64,000 bases of DNA from Candidatus Hartigia pinicola (GTDB taxonomy: Bacteria > Pseudomonadota > Gammaproteobacteria > Enterobacterales > Enterobacteriaceae): the NCBI GenBank assembly GCA_020541205.1, contig CP048208.1, forward strand, positions 1,302,001 through 1,366,000, in the 5' to 3' direction. The position numbers and the translations under genes were made by a program. How positions within the stretch are numbered: the stretch's first letter is position 1; every line of letters begins with the position of its first letter. Positions 37,060 through 48,370 of this stretch are shown here, piece by piece. Under the pieces are notes generated by a model. It was not told the DNA's origin and did no database searches. It saw only the letters and a program-made list of their open reading frames with translations.

Positions 37060-37096
37060 GAAGATCTCTATTTTTTAAATCGATAAATTTGTAGCT

Positions 37097-37636
37097 TTAT
37101 TGTTTTTTATGCTGTGAAAAAAGAATAAGGTCACAGAGTTCACGAACAGCTCCTTTTCCGCCGAGCATGCAAGTTTTGTAATCTGCTTTTTGTAAGAGTA
37201 ATGGATGAGCATCCGCAACTGCGACAGAGAGACCCACTTTTTCCATTACAGGCAAGTCAATTAAATCATCTCCAATATAAGCAGTGTCTTCTTGAGTTAA
37301 CTTGAGCTTCTCTAATAATTCGTTATATGCCAAAAGCTTATTACTTTGTCCTTGATAAAGGTATGTAATACCTAATGTCTTTGCACGCTTATCTATTAAT
37401 GGTGCTGTCCTAGCCGTGATAATAGCAATTTCAATGTTTGATGTAAGTAAACAACGAATACCGTAACCGTCTCGAGTATTAAACGCTTGTAATTCTTCGC
37501 CATTATTTCCTATATAAATTAACCCATCTGACATGACACCATCAACATCAGATATTAATAATTTAATCTTAGCAGCTTTTTTTAAAACAGCTTGAGTAAC
37601 AAGACTATAACAAGTGTATCGATAATAAGAATCCAT
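37097..37636 (-). CDS. kdsC: 3-deoxy-D-manno-octulosonate 8-phosphate phosphatase
   Basis: HAD-family phosphatase that releases KDO for the LPS inner core. The chosen start gives 179 residues (188 in E. coli). The HAD motif I is ISDVDGVMSDG with nucleophile D30 and acid D32, motif II lies in IAIITARTAP, and the metal-binding GDDLIDLPVMEK is near residue 125. An earlier in-frame ATG at 37666 overlaps kdsD, but the ATG at 37636 follows an AGAGGAATTATA ribosome site and suits the family better. The gene lies 16 nt after kdsD, so the two probably share one message. Confidence 0.96.
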   Translation of the reverse strand: MDSYYRYTCYSLVTQAVLKKAAKIKLLISDVDGVMSDGLIYIGNNGEELQAFNTRDGYGIRCLLTSNIEIAIITARTAPLIDKRAKTLGITYLYQGQSNKLLAYNELLEKLKLTQEDTAYIGDDLIDLPVMEKVGLSVAVADAHPLLLQKADYKTCMLGGKGAVRELCDLILFSQHKKQ

Positions 37637-37652
37637 TATAATTCCTCTTTTT

Positions 37653-38621
37653 TTATACAACGCCAATATCTAGAATATTATGCATATGTAATACACCAAC
37701 TAGCTTATTATTTTCTGATACTATTAGTGAAGTTACGTGTTTAGACTTCATAAGATTCATCGCTTCTACAGCAAGAATGTTAGCAGTAACTTGAATGCCA
37801 CCAGAAGTCATAACATCCGAAATTTTTACATTATTAAAATCAATGCCCATATCAAAAATACGACGTAAATCTCCGTCAGTAAAAATGCCAACAATATTCC
37901 TTTGATGATCACAAATTACTGTCATGCCCATTTTTTTTCGAGTCATTTCAAGTAAAGCCTCAGGTAATGTTGCTGTTTGAGCAATATTTGGAATATCATC
38001 ACCTATAGTCATTAAATCACGTACTACAAGTAAAAGTTTACGACCCAGTACACCACCAGGATGAGCTAAAGCGAAATCTGTGTAAGTAAACCCCCTTGCA
38101 GTAAGAAGAGCAATAGCTAATGCGTCTCCCATAACGAGTGTTGCTGTAGTACTTGTTGTTGGCGCTAGCCCTAATGGACAAGCCTCTTTTGGAACCTTAA
38201 TACACAAATGAATATCTGCATTTTTACCCATATTACTCTTAGGATTATTTGTCATACAAATTAATGGGACTTCAATACGCTTTAAAAGAGGTAAAAGAGC
38301 AAGAATTTCAGGTGCTTCACCTGAATTTGAAATAGCTAGTACAGTATCTTTATTCGTTATCATGCCTAGGTCACCATGACTAGCTTCTCCAGGATGAACA
38401 AAAAATGAAGAGGTTCCTGTGCCTGAAAATGTTGCTGCAATTTTTCGCCCAATATGTCCGGACTTTCCCATACCCATTACAATAATTTTTCCTTGACACA
38501 CAAACATCTGCTGACAAGCACGATTAAAATCATCGTTGATATATTGTTTTAAATTTTTTAAACCTTCACTTTCAATATGCAGAACTTCTTGACCTATTTG
38601 TTGAAAATTAATATTTGACAT
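37653..38621 (-). CDS. kdsD: arabinose-5-phosphate isomerase
   Basis: Converts ribulose 5-phosphate to arabinose 5-phosphate, the first step of KDO synthesis, in the cytoplasm. It has 322 residues (328 in E. coli). The SIS domain covers about residues 35-190, with GMGKSGHIGRKIAATFSGTG, SNSGEAPEI, ACPLGLAPTTSTT and ALAHPGGVLGRKLL carrying the active-site residues. Two CBS domains (residues 205-322) include TDGDLRRIFD. It heads the run kdsD-kdsC-lptC-lptA-lptB. The yrbG gene that precedes it in enterics survives only as a remnant, so its promoter may lie in that decayed sequence. Confidence 0.97.
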   Translation of the reverse strand: MSNINFQQIGQEVLHIESEGLKNLKQYINDDFNRACQQMFVCQGKIIVMGMGKSGHIGRKIAATFSGTGTSSFFVHPGEASHGDLGMITNKDTVLAISNSGEAPEILALLPLLKRIEVPLICMTNNPKSNMGKNADIHLCIKVPKEACPLGLAPTTSTTATLVMGDALAIALLTARGFTYTDFALAHPGGVLGRKLLLVVRDLMTIGDDIPNIAQTATLPEALLEMTRKKMGMTVICDHQRNIVGIFTDGDLRRIFDMGIDFNNVKISDVMTSGGIQVTANILAVEAMNLMKSKHVTSLIVSENNKLVGVLHMHNILDIGVV

Positions 38622-38639
38622 TATCTATTCCATACTTAG

Positions 38640-39670
38640 ATTTTTAGCTAATTACATTAGAAATCATAAATTATATAATGAATACATACTATTCGTAAGT
38701 ACTGCATTAACTCCAATGAACATTAATGGTTCAGTGTTATTTAAAAGATCACTGAATGTAATGAAGTAAAACTGAAGTAAAACTGAAAAACATACGGTTT
38801 AGTATTAGATTCATCGTATACACAAATAAAATAATAAACATTTATATTTTTTAAAAAATAATGATAAGTTGTTTTCAAAAAACTATTTAGATTTTTAAAT
38901 ATCATTTTTATTTACCTTATTAGTATGATACGCTATTATGGTAATAAAATAAGTTGAAAAATATTTTAATTAATAAAACTGTTCTTACTCTATATACTAA
39001 AACCATATATCCAAATAGAAATTAATATATATATTTATACATTACTATATATGCTCAAAAACAGTGTTCCAGTTAAATACATTCTCTTAAATCATTATCT
39101 AAAAATAACGTATACTACTATCGTGATATTTTAAAATATGATGAAAGTCTGTGTTAGTGATAATCAGACAAAGAATATTATTATGTTTTGATAATGATAA
39201 ATCTACACAGCTTTAAAAAATTCATGTATCTCCTGAAAAGACTATAATATAAGTAAAAAATTTTAGTAGTAAGAATCATACATCGTGATAAATACTCAAG
39301 ATTTACTAGATAGAACCGCACTAAAAAGCAAGAAATTTTATAGACAAAACGGCTTAATGGCTTATAACCCCTGTATACAAAATTACCGTAATATGCAAAG
39401 TATATAGTAGAAGAGAAGTGTAATGCGAGTAAAAGATTTCAGATGTTATTTATCATATATACGTTACTACTATCTAAGATAGTAATATGCAATAAAATTG
39501 CTATATTTTAATATTAATTCCTAATTGTTATATCATTAAATTCACATTATATTAACTGGAAGTACTACTAAATCTACAAAAACCATGAAACTATTTTAAT
39601 ATCATATTTAATATCTCAAAGAAACATTATCTATCTTTTATATTACATAAAAATCAAATAAATCTAAGCG
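38640..39670 (-). pseudogene. yrbG: Remnant of yrbG (Na/Ca antiporter-like inner-membrane protein)
   Basis: This is the expected position and strand upstream of kdsD. Near 39525-39480 the minus strand reads IRN*Y*NIAILLHIT, which aligns without gaps to IGTSLPEVIVSLAAS, the first alpha-repeat. Further on, NI*NLLLALHFSS aligns to NIINILLILGLAA and YGNFVYRGYKPL to HSDVLRRELPL. Stops and shifts abound, so the gene is dead. The C-terminal half is no longer readable. The limits are estimated from the family length. Confidence 0.58.
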
Positions 39671-39883
39671 TTCTCCGCTATAATTAGGAAAATAATTATA
39701 GTTAATAATACTTGCATTCTTTATTGTAATCATAAAATAGATTATTTTAATGTAAATAATTATATTACATGTACTACCTACCATATCACTTAAAGTATCT
39801 AAGTCATATACTTCTGTAAAGTATTTTATTTACATATATTTATAAAGTATCACACTACATAATTTCATGAGCTATCAAATAAA

Positions 39884-40687
39884 ATGCAAACAAAAATAGA
39901 TAATCTAGTTGAAGTACGCGATATGTCTTTTACTCGTGGTACCAGTACAATATTTAAAAACATTAACTTAACAATTCCACGAAAAAAAATCACAGCAATT
40001 ATGGGACCATCAGGGGCTGGTAAAACTACATTATTAAGACTCATTGGCGGACTTCTTCGTCCAGATCAAGGTGAAATTTGGTTTGATGGAGAAAATATAC
40101 CTGCATTATCACATTCGAAGCTTTATCAATCTCGTAAAAAAATGAGTATGTTATTCCAATCAGGCGCATTATTTACTGACATGAATGTATTCAATAATAT
40201 TGCATTTCCTTTACGTGAACATACTAATCTGCCTAGAAGATTAATCCATACAACGGTAATGATGAAACTAGAAGCAGTTGGACTACGTGGTGCCGCAAAA
40301 CTAATGCCCTCTGAATTATCAGGTGGAATGGCAAGACGTATAGCATTAGCTCGTGCAATTGCGCTTGATCCAAGCCTGATTATGTTTGATGAACCTTTTG
40401 TTGGGCAAGATCCTATCACTATGGGAATTTTAGTGAAATTGATTGATAAACTCAACGAAGCGCTTGGCGTTACTTGTGTGGTAGTCTCACATGATGTCCC
40501 TGAAGCGCTAAGTATTGCTGATAAATCTTATATAATTTCCCAAAAATATGTGCTTGCCGAAGGTACTAGCGATCAGATCTATAATCACCAAGACCCTCAT
40601 GTGAGACAATTTTTAGATGGCGCTGCATCTGGTCCTATACCGTTTTATTTTTCTGCCAATAATTATTGGTCTGATTTATTAGGATAA
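39884..40687 (+). CDS. mlaF: Mla phospholipid ABC transporter ATPase MlaF
   Basis: Cytoplasmic ATPase of the MlaFEDB complex that drives phospholipid movement between inner and outer membrane. It has 267 residues (269 in E. coli). Motifs are Walker A GPSGAGKTT near residue 44, Q-loop MLFQSGALFTDMNV, the characteristic signature LSGGMARRIALARA, Walker B LIMFDEPFVGQDP and switch VVSHDVPEAL. The C-terminal extension that contacts MlaB is kept (ASGPIPFYF). It opens the operon mlaF-mlaE-mlaD-mlaC-mlaB, divergent from kdsD. A weak ATGAGC ribosome site lies about 12 nt upstream. Confidence 0.97.
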   Translation: MQTKIDNLVEVRDMSFTRGTSTIFKNINLTIPRKKITAIMGPSGAGKTTLLRLIGGLLRPDQGEIWFDGENIPALSHSKLYQSRKKMSMLFQSGALFTDMNVFNNIAFPLREHTNLPRRLIHTTVMMKLEAVGLRGAAKLMPSELSGGMARRIALARAIALDPSLIMFDEPFVGQDPITMGILVKLIDKLNEALGVTCVVVSHDVPEALSIADKSYIISQKYVLAEGTSDQIYNHQDPHVRQFLDGAASGPIPFYFSANNYWSDLLG

Positions 40688-40693
40688 AATAAG

Positions 40694-41476
40694 ATGATAT
40701 TAAAGGCACTCGCTTATTTTGGGCATCGATGGATAAAAATTTTCGAAGGACTTGGACAAGCTGGCTATATGCTATTTTGGGCATTAATTGGTACACCTGA
40801 ATTTTTCAAACAATGGCCATTGTTAATTAAACAACTATATGCAGTTGGTGTAAAATCATTATTAATTATCACTGTTTCAGGGTTATTTATTGGCATGGTA
40901 ATAGGATTACAAGGATATTTAGTTCTAAGAACTTTTAGCGCAGAGGCGAGTTTAGGTATGATGGTCGCATTGTCATTACTGCGTGAACTCGGTCCTGTTG
41001 TTACTGCTTTATTATTTGCAGGATGCGCGGGCTCTACACTAACTGCAGAAATTGGTTTAATGAAAACAACTGAACAAATTTCCAGTCTTGAAATGATGGC
41101 TATTGACCCACTGAGACGAGTAATCAAACCTCGTTTTTGGGCTGCTTTTATTAGCATGCCATTATTATCGCTAATATTTATTTCTATAGGTATCTTCGGT
41201 GGATCATTGGTTGCTGTAGACTGGAAAGGGATTGATGAAGGTTTTTTCTGGGCTTCCATAGAAACCTCTATTAATTGGCGTGTAGATATTATCAACTGCT
41301 TTATAAAAAGTTTAATTTTTTCTATTACGATCACTTGGATTGCATTATTCAATGGTTATAATTCAATTCCTACTGCGGAGGGAATTGGCCGAGCTACTAC
41401 ACAAACTGTTATTAATGCGTCATTATCAGTTTTAGGATTAGATTTTATACTTACAGCACTAATGTGTGGGCAATAA
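40694..41476 (+). CDS. mlaE: Mla phospholipid ABC transporter permease MlaE
   Basis: Integral inner-membrane permease of the MlaFEDB lipid transporter. The 260 residues equal the usual length. Several hydrophobic spans are visible (for example [17 protein letters not shown] and [17 protein letters not shown]). The family blocks [19 protein letters not shown] and [17 protein letters not shown] contain the coupling segment that contacts MlaF. It follows mlaF by 6 nt and precedes mlaD by 3 nt, so the three are surely cotranscribed. Confidence 0.97.
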   Translation: MILKALAYFGHRWIKIFEGLGQAGYMLFWALIGTPEFFKQWPLLIKQLYAVGVKSLLIITVSGLFIGMVIGLQGYLVLRTFSAEASLGMMVALSLLRELGPVVTALLFAGCAGSTLTAEIGLMKTTEQISSLEMMAIDPLRRVIKPRFWAAFISMPLLSLIFISIGIFGGSLVAVDWKGIDEGFFWASIETSINWRVDIINCFIKSLIFSITITWIALFNGYNSIPTAEGIGRATTQTVINASLSVLGLDFILTALMCGQ

Positions 41477-41479
41477 GTC

Positions 41480-41962
41480 ATGCAAAGTAAAAAAAATGAA
41501 ATATGGGTAGGTTGTTTTATGTTTTTAGCAATCATCGCAATGCTTTTTCTGTGTCTAAAAGTTGCTAATTTAAAATCAATTGGTAACCAATCAACTTATC
41601 AGATATCAGCATCTTTTGAAAATATAGGCAGCTTGAAAGAAGGCTCTCCAGTTAAAATAGGTGGTGTAGTGGTAGGTCGAGTTGCCAGTATTACGTTAAA
41701 AAAAGACAACTATATTCCTGACGTACACATTGATTTATGGAGTCAATATGACAACATCCCAGACTCAAGCTCATTATCAATTCGTACATCCGGTTTATTA
41801 GGTGAGCAGTATATTTCAATGAATATTGGGCACTACAGTGAAGAACTAGGTATTGCAACTTTAAAAAATGGGGGGCGACTCGAAGATACTAAACCAGCAA
41901 TAGTTTTAGAAGACCTTATTGGTCAGTTTTTGTTTAAAAGCGGTGAGAGCTACAAAGCTTAA
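41480..41962 (+). CDS. mlaD: Mla MCE-domain protein MlaD
   Basis: Inner-membrane-anchored MCE protein that forms the hexameric periplasmic ring and lipid channel over MlaE. An N-terminal helix (WVGCFMFLAIIAMLFLCLKV) anchors it. The MCE domain has SFENIGSLKEGSPVKIGGVV, GRVASI, SLSIRTSGLLGEQYI and the C-terminal helix EDLIGQFLF. At 160 residues it is shorter than E. coli MlaD (183), lacking only the poorly conserved, probably disordered tail. It is followed 50 nt later by mlaC. Confidence 0.96.
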   Translation: MQSKKNEIWVGCFMFLAIIAMLFLCLKVANLKSIGNQSTYQISASFENIGSLKEGSPVKIGGVVVGRVASITLKKDNYIPDVHIDLWSQYDNIPDSSSLSIRTSGLLGEQYISMNIGHYSEELGIATLKNGGRLEDTKPAIVLEDLIGQFLFKSGESYKA

Positions 41963-42012
41963 TCTAAAACATAGTTATTCAACATTAAATATTAATTTAC
42001 AGGGAATACATT

Positions 42013-42639
42013 ATGTTGAAGTATTTAATAATGATAGTCATGCTAGTAATAACAACTAATGCACTAGCTATTAATCAAAATAACCCATATAAATTGATGA
42101 ATGAAGCAATTGAGAAAACATTCACCAGACTTAAGAATGAACAAATACAAATCAGAAAAGATCCTAACTACCTACATATCATTGTGCGTGAAGAATTATT
42201 ACCTTATGTACAAATTAAATATGCAGGCGCATTAGTTTTAGGAACTTACTATAAAAATACGTCACCTACTCAACGTGATGCATATTTTACTGCTTTTAAA
42301 GCCTATCTTGAGCAAGTTTATGGTCAAGCATTAGCAATGTATAAAGGACAAACATATCAAATTGCACCTGAACAACCACTCAAAGATAAAAATATTGTAG
42401 CTATCCGCGTAACTATTTTTGAATCTAATGAGCAAACGCCTGTTCGTCTTGATTTCCAATGGCGGAAAAATAGTAAAACTGGTTACTGGCAAGCGTATGA
42501 CATGATTGCAGAGGGCGTGAGTATGATCACAACAAAGCAAAATGAATGGAGCGATATTCTGCGTAAACAAGGTATTAATGCCTTAACTAGGCAATTATGT
42601 ATCAGTGCAAACACAAGAATTACTATAGACAAAAAATAA
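42013..42639 (+). CDS. mlaC: Mla periplasmic phospholipid-binding protein MlaC
   Basis: Soluble periplasmic carrier that shuttles phospholipid between the MlaA complex and MlaFEDB. It has 208 residues (211 in E. coli). A signal peptide ([13 protein letters not shown], cleavage near residue 19) precedes the lipid-binding fold with [30 protein letters not shown]-like [31 protein letters not shown] and [13 protein letters not shown]. The start follows TACAGGGAATACATT. Only 4 nt separate it from mlaB. Confidence 0.96.
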   Translation: MLKYLIMIVMLVITTNALAINQNNPYKLMNEAIEKTFTRLKNEQIQIRKDPNYLHIIVREELLPYVQIKYAGALVLGTYYKNTSPTQRDAYFTAFKAYLEQVYGQALAMYKGQTYQIAPEQPLKDKNIVAIRVTIFESNEQTPVRLDFQWRKNSKTGYWQAYDMIAEGVSMITTKQNEWSDILRKQGINALTRQLCISANTRITIDKK

Positions 42640-42643
42640 TAAC

Positions 42644-42934
42644 ATGAATAATGTACTATTGTATAAACAATCTAATACAACACTCTTACTATCTGGCACT
42701 CTCAATAGTGAATCCCTGGTCAAACTATGGAAAAACAGAGCTCTACTATTGCGGCACGTTAAAAAAATTGATATTTCCGGATTAAAATATATTGATTCAA
42801 CAGGAGTTGCTATGTTAGTTCGCCTTAAAGGCGAATTTGAGTCTAAGACCTGTTCACTAAACATTATAGGTATAAATGATAATTTTACGACCTTAATCAA
42901 GCTGTATGGCCTTGAATCATTATTAATAAGTTAA
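42644..42934 (+). CDS. mlaB: Mla STAS-domain protein MlaB
   Basis: Small cytoplasmic STAS-domain subunit that binds MlaF and is needed for assembly and activity of MlaFEDB. It has 96 residues (97 in E. coli). The STAS core motif IDISGLKYIDSTGVAMLVRL lies at about residues 43-62, with the conserved DSTG turn intact. It ends the mla operon. The N-terminal 40 residues are less conserved, as is usual for this protein. Confidence 0.95.
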   Translation: MNNVLLYKQSNTTLLLSGTLNSESLVKLWKNRALLLRHVKKIDISGLKYIDSTGVAMLVRLKGEFESKTCSLNIIGINDNFTTLIKLYGLESLLIS

Positions 42935-43221
42935 ATTGTTAATTTATAAAAATAACATGTCTATATCTTGTAATATATTTGAAACATTTCTTTGGTTTGA
43001 GAATCGAGTTGTGTTATGTAGGGTATTGACATTATAGTTCTAGTTATTATTAATCGTATATTTAGAGAAACTCGCCTTTCAGATCTCTTACTGAGCCAGA
43101 AACTTTTTATGTGCTCATAAAATAACTGAGTTATCCAGGTGAGATAAGATAAATAATATCAACGAGAATATATTAGACATATATTTGTACTTATCATGAT
43201 TAATCATAAAAATTAGAAACT

Positions 43222-43479
43222 ATGGACACTAACGAAATAAAACAAATATTGATGAACAAATTATCTTTAGATGAAGTGATAGTTAATAGTAATGGCAACC
43301 ATTTCCATATTATTGCTATCGGTGCTATGTTTGAAAATATGAATACAGTTAAACAGCAACAAGCTATTTATGGGCCATTAACGAAGTATATTGAAGATAA
43401 CCGTATTCATGCGCTTTCAATTAAGGTATACACTCCTGAGGAATGGTCGCGTGATTGCACGATAAATAGTTTTAGTTAA
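43222..43479 (+). CDS. ibaG: BolA-family protein IbaG (YrbA)
   Basis: Small cytoplasmic BolA-family protein that in E. coli is linked to acid tolerance and to iron-sulfur transfer with the monothiol glutaredoxin Grx4. It has 85 residues, the family length. The helix-turn fold is visible, with NGNHFHIIAIGAMFENMNTV carrying the conserved histidines and VKQQQAIYGPLTKYI following. It lies between the mla operon and murA, as in E. coli; the 287-nt gap before it may hold its promoter, but none is clear. Confidence 0.95.
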   Translation: MDTNEIKQILMNKLSLDEVIVNSNGNHFHIIAIGAMFENMNTVKQQQAIYGPLTKYIEDNRIHALSIKVYTPEEWSRDCTINSFS

Positions 43480-43533
43480 TAACCTATACTAATTGTATTT
43501 AAAAGCTCAAAGACAAGACAAGAGACTCACTGA

Positions 43534-44796
<1,263 letters not shown>

Positions 44797-45290
44797 GTGC
44801 TTTGTATAGCCATATATAGTTTTCTATTTTTACAGTAAATAATCTATTACAATAAATGTTTTACATACTAATGAATTAACAGAATATTAACATTAATCTA
44901 TCACTTAATATATACTTTACTCTTTAATAATTTACGTATAAATAATCAGAATTCTTTCTAATTTTATTAGTTAAATCAAGATATAAACTTAATCTATTAA
45001 TAAGAACAATTCTGTAAGTGATTTTAAAATCTGCAATCAAGTAAGTTGCATCCTTAATTATTATTATTAATAATTCTAAATATTGTCGAAAAATTATTCA
45101 GGAGATATTTGATGATGTATTTCAAAATTTTTACAAATCCTTTCGACATATTTTCACTACTTTATTTTTTTAGATATCATTCAAATCACTTAAGATATTC
45201 AATAATTAATATACATAGCGAATTTGAATTAGTTTCTATTCAACAAGTTTTTCAATAAGAACATTACAACCTTTTAGTTCATAATTGTAA
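44797..45290. other. Gene-free stretch after murA
   Basis: About 500 nt with no open frame and no recognised remnant. In E. coli murA and degS are distant, so a rearrangement breakpoint must lie in or near this stretch. Confidence 0.45.
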
Positions 45291-46300
45291 AATATTTACA
45301 AAAAAAATCGTTATTTGAACGGATGACTTACAATGAGTGAGATCCATAAAATAAATAATAAAAATCTCAAGTTTTCCGTTAATGAAAAAGATGAGATCAC
45401 CTGGAAGAATACTAAATGCAGCAACAAAAGAATTTCAAACTACTTGAGAAATTTACCGCCCTTAAATTTAGACTAATCTTGTTATTATTCATTTTAATTT
45501 TTTATAATTCACGTGTAGTAATTCCCATATAACCACGGATTACCTATTTTCTTGAATTAGTTTATTGATCATTTTAACAGAAAGAACTAAAAAAATTAAA
45601 AAATCTAATCCTTAAAAACCAACCATTTTTTGCAAGAAAAAGCATGTACTCATTTCAATAAATTTACTTTTAATATTAACTAGTACATCACCTTAATTTC
45701 CTGAGTTGATCGAAATATCTGTTTATAAAAAACTCTGTCTATGGGTGGTGCTTCAGCTAATAACATAACCTTTTTTTACGCTAATGATACCTGAAGTCAC
45801 GGTTTACCTAATATTATATGAGCTACCAATAACAAAGACGACATCACGCATTCAAATAATACGTACATAATTGATTAATATTATAGGAAAATTTTTTGCA
45901 TCAATTTTAGTACTGATCGATCAGTACATATATATAAACCAACTAATAATACATAAAAATAGCACTGTTTTATAATGCAACTAATATTTTATCAAAATTA
46001 TTGACAATATGTTTATTTGTTATGATATACCAATTATCGTTTATAATCATTTTTGAACCAAGAGATTTAATTGCACTACTAGATTAGCAAAAATAATCTG
46101 TAAAACCATTAAAAACCTTAGTCACTTTAAGAAGTAGTTAACAAACGGTTTTATAATAACTTACAACTTCATTATCTATTTTTTATAAAGCAAATTTTCT
46201 CACTATTTCAGTCGTAAATAAGGAACTAGAATAATAATAATTATTTAGATTAATACACACAGAATCTCTAATAAAATAAACTTTTAATTATAAAGTATTG
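45290..46300 (-). pseudogene. degS: Remnant of degS (sigma-E stress sensor protease)
   Basis: It follows degQ on the same strand, as in E. coli. The minus strand gives KSLGSKMIINDNWYIITNKH then IVNNFDKILVAL* (about 46068-45980), matching DegS around its catalytic His. Then DVVFVIGSSYNIR*TVTSGI aligns with DVVLAIGNPYNLGQTITQGI. STTHRQSFL*TDISINSGN aligns with TGRQNFLQTDASINHGNSG, where the catalytic serine codon is missing or destroyed. VIRGYMGITTREL aligns with VIRGYIGIGGREI, and a PDZ piece reads ILPGDLIFFINGK. Many stops and shifts exist; it is certainly dead. Confidence 0.85.
45910..45927. repeat. 18-bp perfect palindrome inside the degS remnant
   Basis: GTACTGATCGATCAGTAC is its own reverse complement. 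It lies in decayed coding sequence, so a function is unlikely. Confidence 0.4.
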
Positions 46301-46342
46301 AATGTTTAACTTGTTAATTAAGAGTCATATAAACATATTACA

Positions 46343-46375
46343 AAACGAGTACAGAACTTTCTTCTATACTCGTTT
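46343..46375 (-). terminator. Rho-independent terminator after degQ
   Basis: On the minus strand ACGAGTATAGAA, loop GAAAG, TTCTGTACTCGT forms a 12-bp stem with one G-U pair, extended by flanking AAA/TTT and a short T-tract. It sits about 85 nt past the degQ stop and before the degS remnant. On the plus strand it is followed by TTTATTTTTATA, so it may act both ways. It is one of only two clear intrinsic terminators seen. Confidence 0.75.
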
Positions 46376-46460
46376 ATTTTTATATCTTGATATCTCATTT
46401 CACAGTTGTGTAAAGACTATATTAGACATTCTCATCACGTGCTTATAGTTATTCTAGATA

Positions 46461-47855
46461 TTATCGTTGCATAAGTAGATATAATATTTCGCCACGACGT
46501 AATACCTTCATAGCTAGAACTGGAGGATGACTAGAAATTATTTTACGTAATTGATTAATATTTTCAATACGAACATTATTTACACCAAAGATTAAGTCGC
46601 CTTTTACTAACCCAACTGCTGCAGCTGGTGATTGAGGAGTAACATTATCAACTTGAATACCTTTAATATTCATGACGATTGCATTAGAAAGTGTTGCCCC
46701 AAGTAATGATGCACTTAGTTTTTCAGCTGTAGTTTTTCCACTTTCATCATTGCCTAGAGTAACTTTAAAATTTATTAATTTACCAGAACGAATGACACCA
46801 ATAATAATTTCTTGACCAACTTGAGTGGTTCCAATTTTAGCTCTCAGTTCAGAAAAACTATTAATACGTTTACCACTAACAGAAACCAATATGTCACCGG
46901 ATTTAATACCAGCCCTAGCAGCAGGAGATTTAGGTAATACTTCATTCACAAATGCACCGCGTTGAGCATCAATATTAAATGCTTTCGCGATATCAGAATT
47001 CATTTCCGTACCTTTAATACCTAAAATACCATGTTTTACTTCTCCGTGTTTAATCAATTGTTCACTCAGATTTTTTGCCATATTACTTGGAATAGCAAAA
47101 CCAATACCGATATTACCTCCTCCAGGCGCTAAAATCGCAGTATTAATGCCAATCAATTCACCATTAAGATTGACTAATGCTCCACCTGAATTACCACGGT
47201 TAATAGAAGCATCTGTTTGAATAAAATTCTCTAACCCTTCAAGATTTAAACCACTACGACCTAGAGCTGATATAATACCAGAGGTAGCTGTTTGACCAAG
47301 GCCAAATGGATTACCAACTGCTACAGCAAAATCACCGACACGTAATTTATCTGAGTCTGCTATACTTACTGCGGTGAGATTTTTAATATCTTTTTCACGA
47401 GTAATTTTTAATAACGCAATATCAGTTTGTGAATCCTTACCAATTAGTTTAACATTAATTTCACGACCATCATTAAGCTGAATTTGAATCTGATCTGCAC
47501 CGTCAATCACGTGATTATTAGTCAATATGTAGCCTTTTTTCTCATCAATGATAACTCCTGAACCTAAGACTTCAAATGATCTAACACTCTGTTGTGGTGA
47601 AGGTATATTTGGTCCAAAAAAGAATCTGAACTCTTCTGGAATTTGTTGATTTTGCACACGAGTACCAGAAACATGAATATTAACTACTGCAGGTAATACT
47701 TTTTCAAGCATTGGGGCTAAACTTGATATATTTTTGTTTTTTTCGTCTTCCGATAATAAAGGAAGCGATTTCGCACTACTAATTAAAGGTAACGCTAAAA
47801 AGGATAAACTGAGACTTACTGCTGCAGTGAGAAAAAATTTTTTTCTTTTCATCAT
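46461..47855 (-). CDS. degQ: periplasmic serine protease DegQ (HtrA family)
   Basis: Periplasmic protease and chaperone of misfolded envelope proteins. It has 464 residues (455 in E. coli DegQ). A signal peptide (FFLTAAVSLSLSFLALPLI) is followed by the trypsin-like domain with catalytic triad H115 in TNNHVIDGA, D145 in DSQTDIALL and S223 in RGNSGGAL. Two PDZ domains occupy about residues 270-365 and 380-464. The short LA loop (EEFRFFFGPNIP) and position before degS mark it as DegQ rather than DegP. It keeps the order zapG-degQ-(degS). With degS dead and no other HtrA protein in view, it may be a general envelope protease here. Confidence 0.96.
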   Translation of the reverse strand: MMKRKKFFLTAAVSLSLSFLALPLISSAKSLPLLSEDEKNKNISSLAPMLEKVLPAVVNIHVSGTRVQNQQIPEEFRFFFGPNIPSPQQSVRSFEVLGSGVIIDEKKGYILTNNHVIDGADQIQIQLNDGREINVKLIGKDSQTDIALLKITREKDIKNLTAVSIADSDKLRVGDFAVAVGNPFGLGQTATSGIISALGRSGLNLEGLENFIQTDASINRGNSGGALVNLNGELIGINTAILAPGGGNIGIGFAIPSNMAKNLSEQLIKHGEVKHGILGIKGTEMNSDIAKAFNIDAQRGAFVNEVLPKSPAARAGIKSGDILVSVSGKRINSFSELRAKIGTTQVGQEIIIGVIRSGKLINFKVTLGNDESGKTTAEKLSASLLGATLSNAIVMNIKGIQVDNVTPQSPAAAVGLVKGDLIFGVNNVRIENINQLRKIISSHPPVLAMKVLRRGEILYLLMQR

Positions 47856-48370
47856 TTTATAGATTCTCTTAAGAATAAAATTTACTAGACTGTAACAATG
47901 GCTATAATAGCTACAGGAAATAGGGTGTGTGGCTGATATCAGTTATGATTATTACTAATAATTATGACTATCTATTATGTTAAAAAATTTCTACAATAGT
48001 AAGCATGTAACCATGTATTTACATTTGTTGAAATCTAATGTAGATTAGAACTTACTTTATATACACTTTTAAAGTAAAAAGAAATATTTTAAATAACTGA
48101 ATATTTAGTTGAAGATATTTAAAGAATTCTTTTATCAGAAGATTATGTATTATTTTTCCTAAAAAAGTCTAAATCATTTAAACAAATTAAATCTATAAAT
48201 ATATAACTGGAAATATATAAGAGAATCTATTTTACGTAAAGTAGAATAGCAAACAACAATATATTTTAAACATATAATAGATATTCATTTAGAATATATT
48301 AATAAACTCAGTTTTCTACTGAATAAAAGAAAAACTATTGTCTTTCTTTTTTCCTGTAATATAAATTAAA
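47856..48370. other. Gene-free stretch between zapG and degQ
   Basis: About 515 nt without open frame. It should hold the degQ promoter, but no convincing site stands out. An imperfect palindrome, TCTATTTTACGTAAAGTAGA, lies near 48226-48245. Confidence 0.4.

Noticed and set aside
40765-41352. 195-codon minus-strand frame opposite mlaE
   Set aside because: Antisense shadow of a well-conserved gene; no ribosome site or own family.
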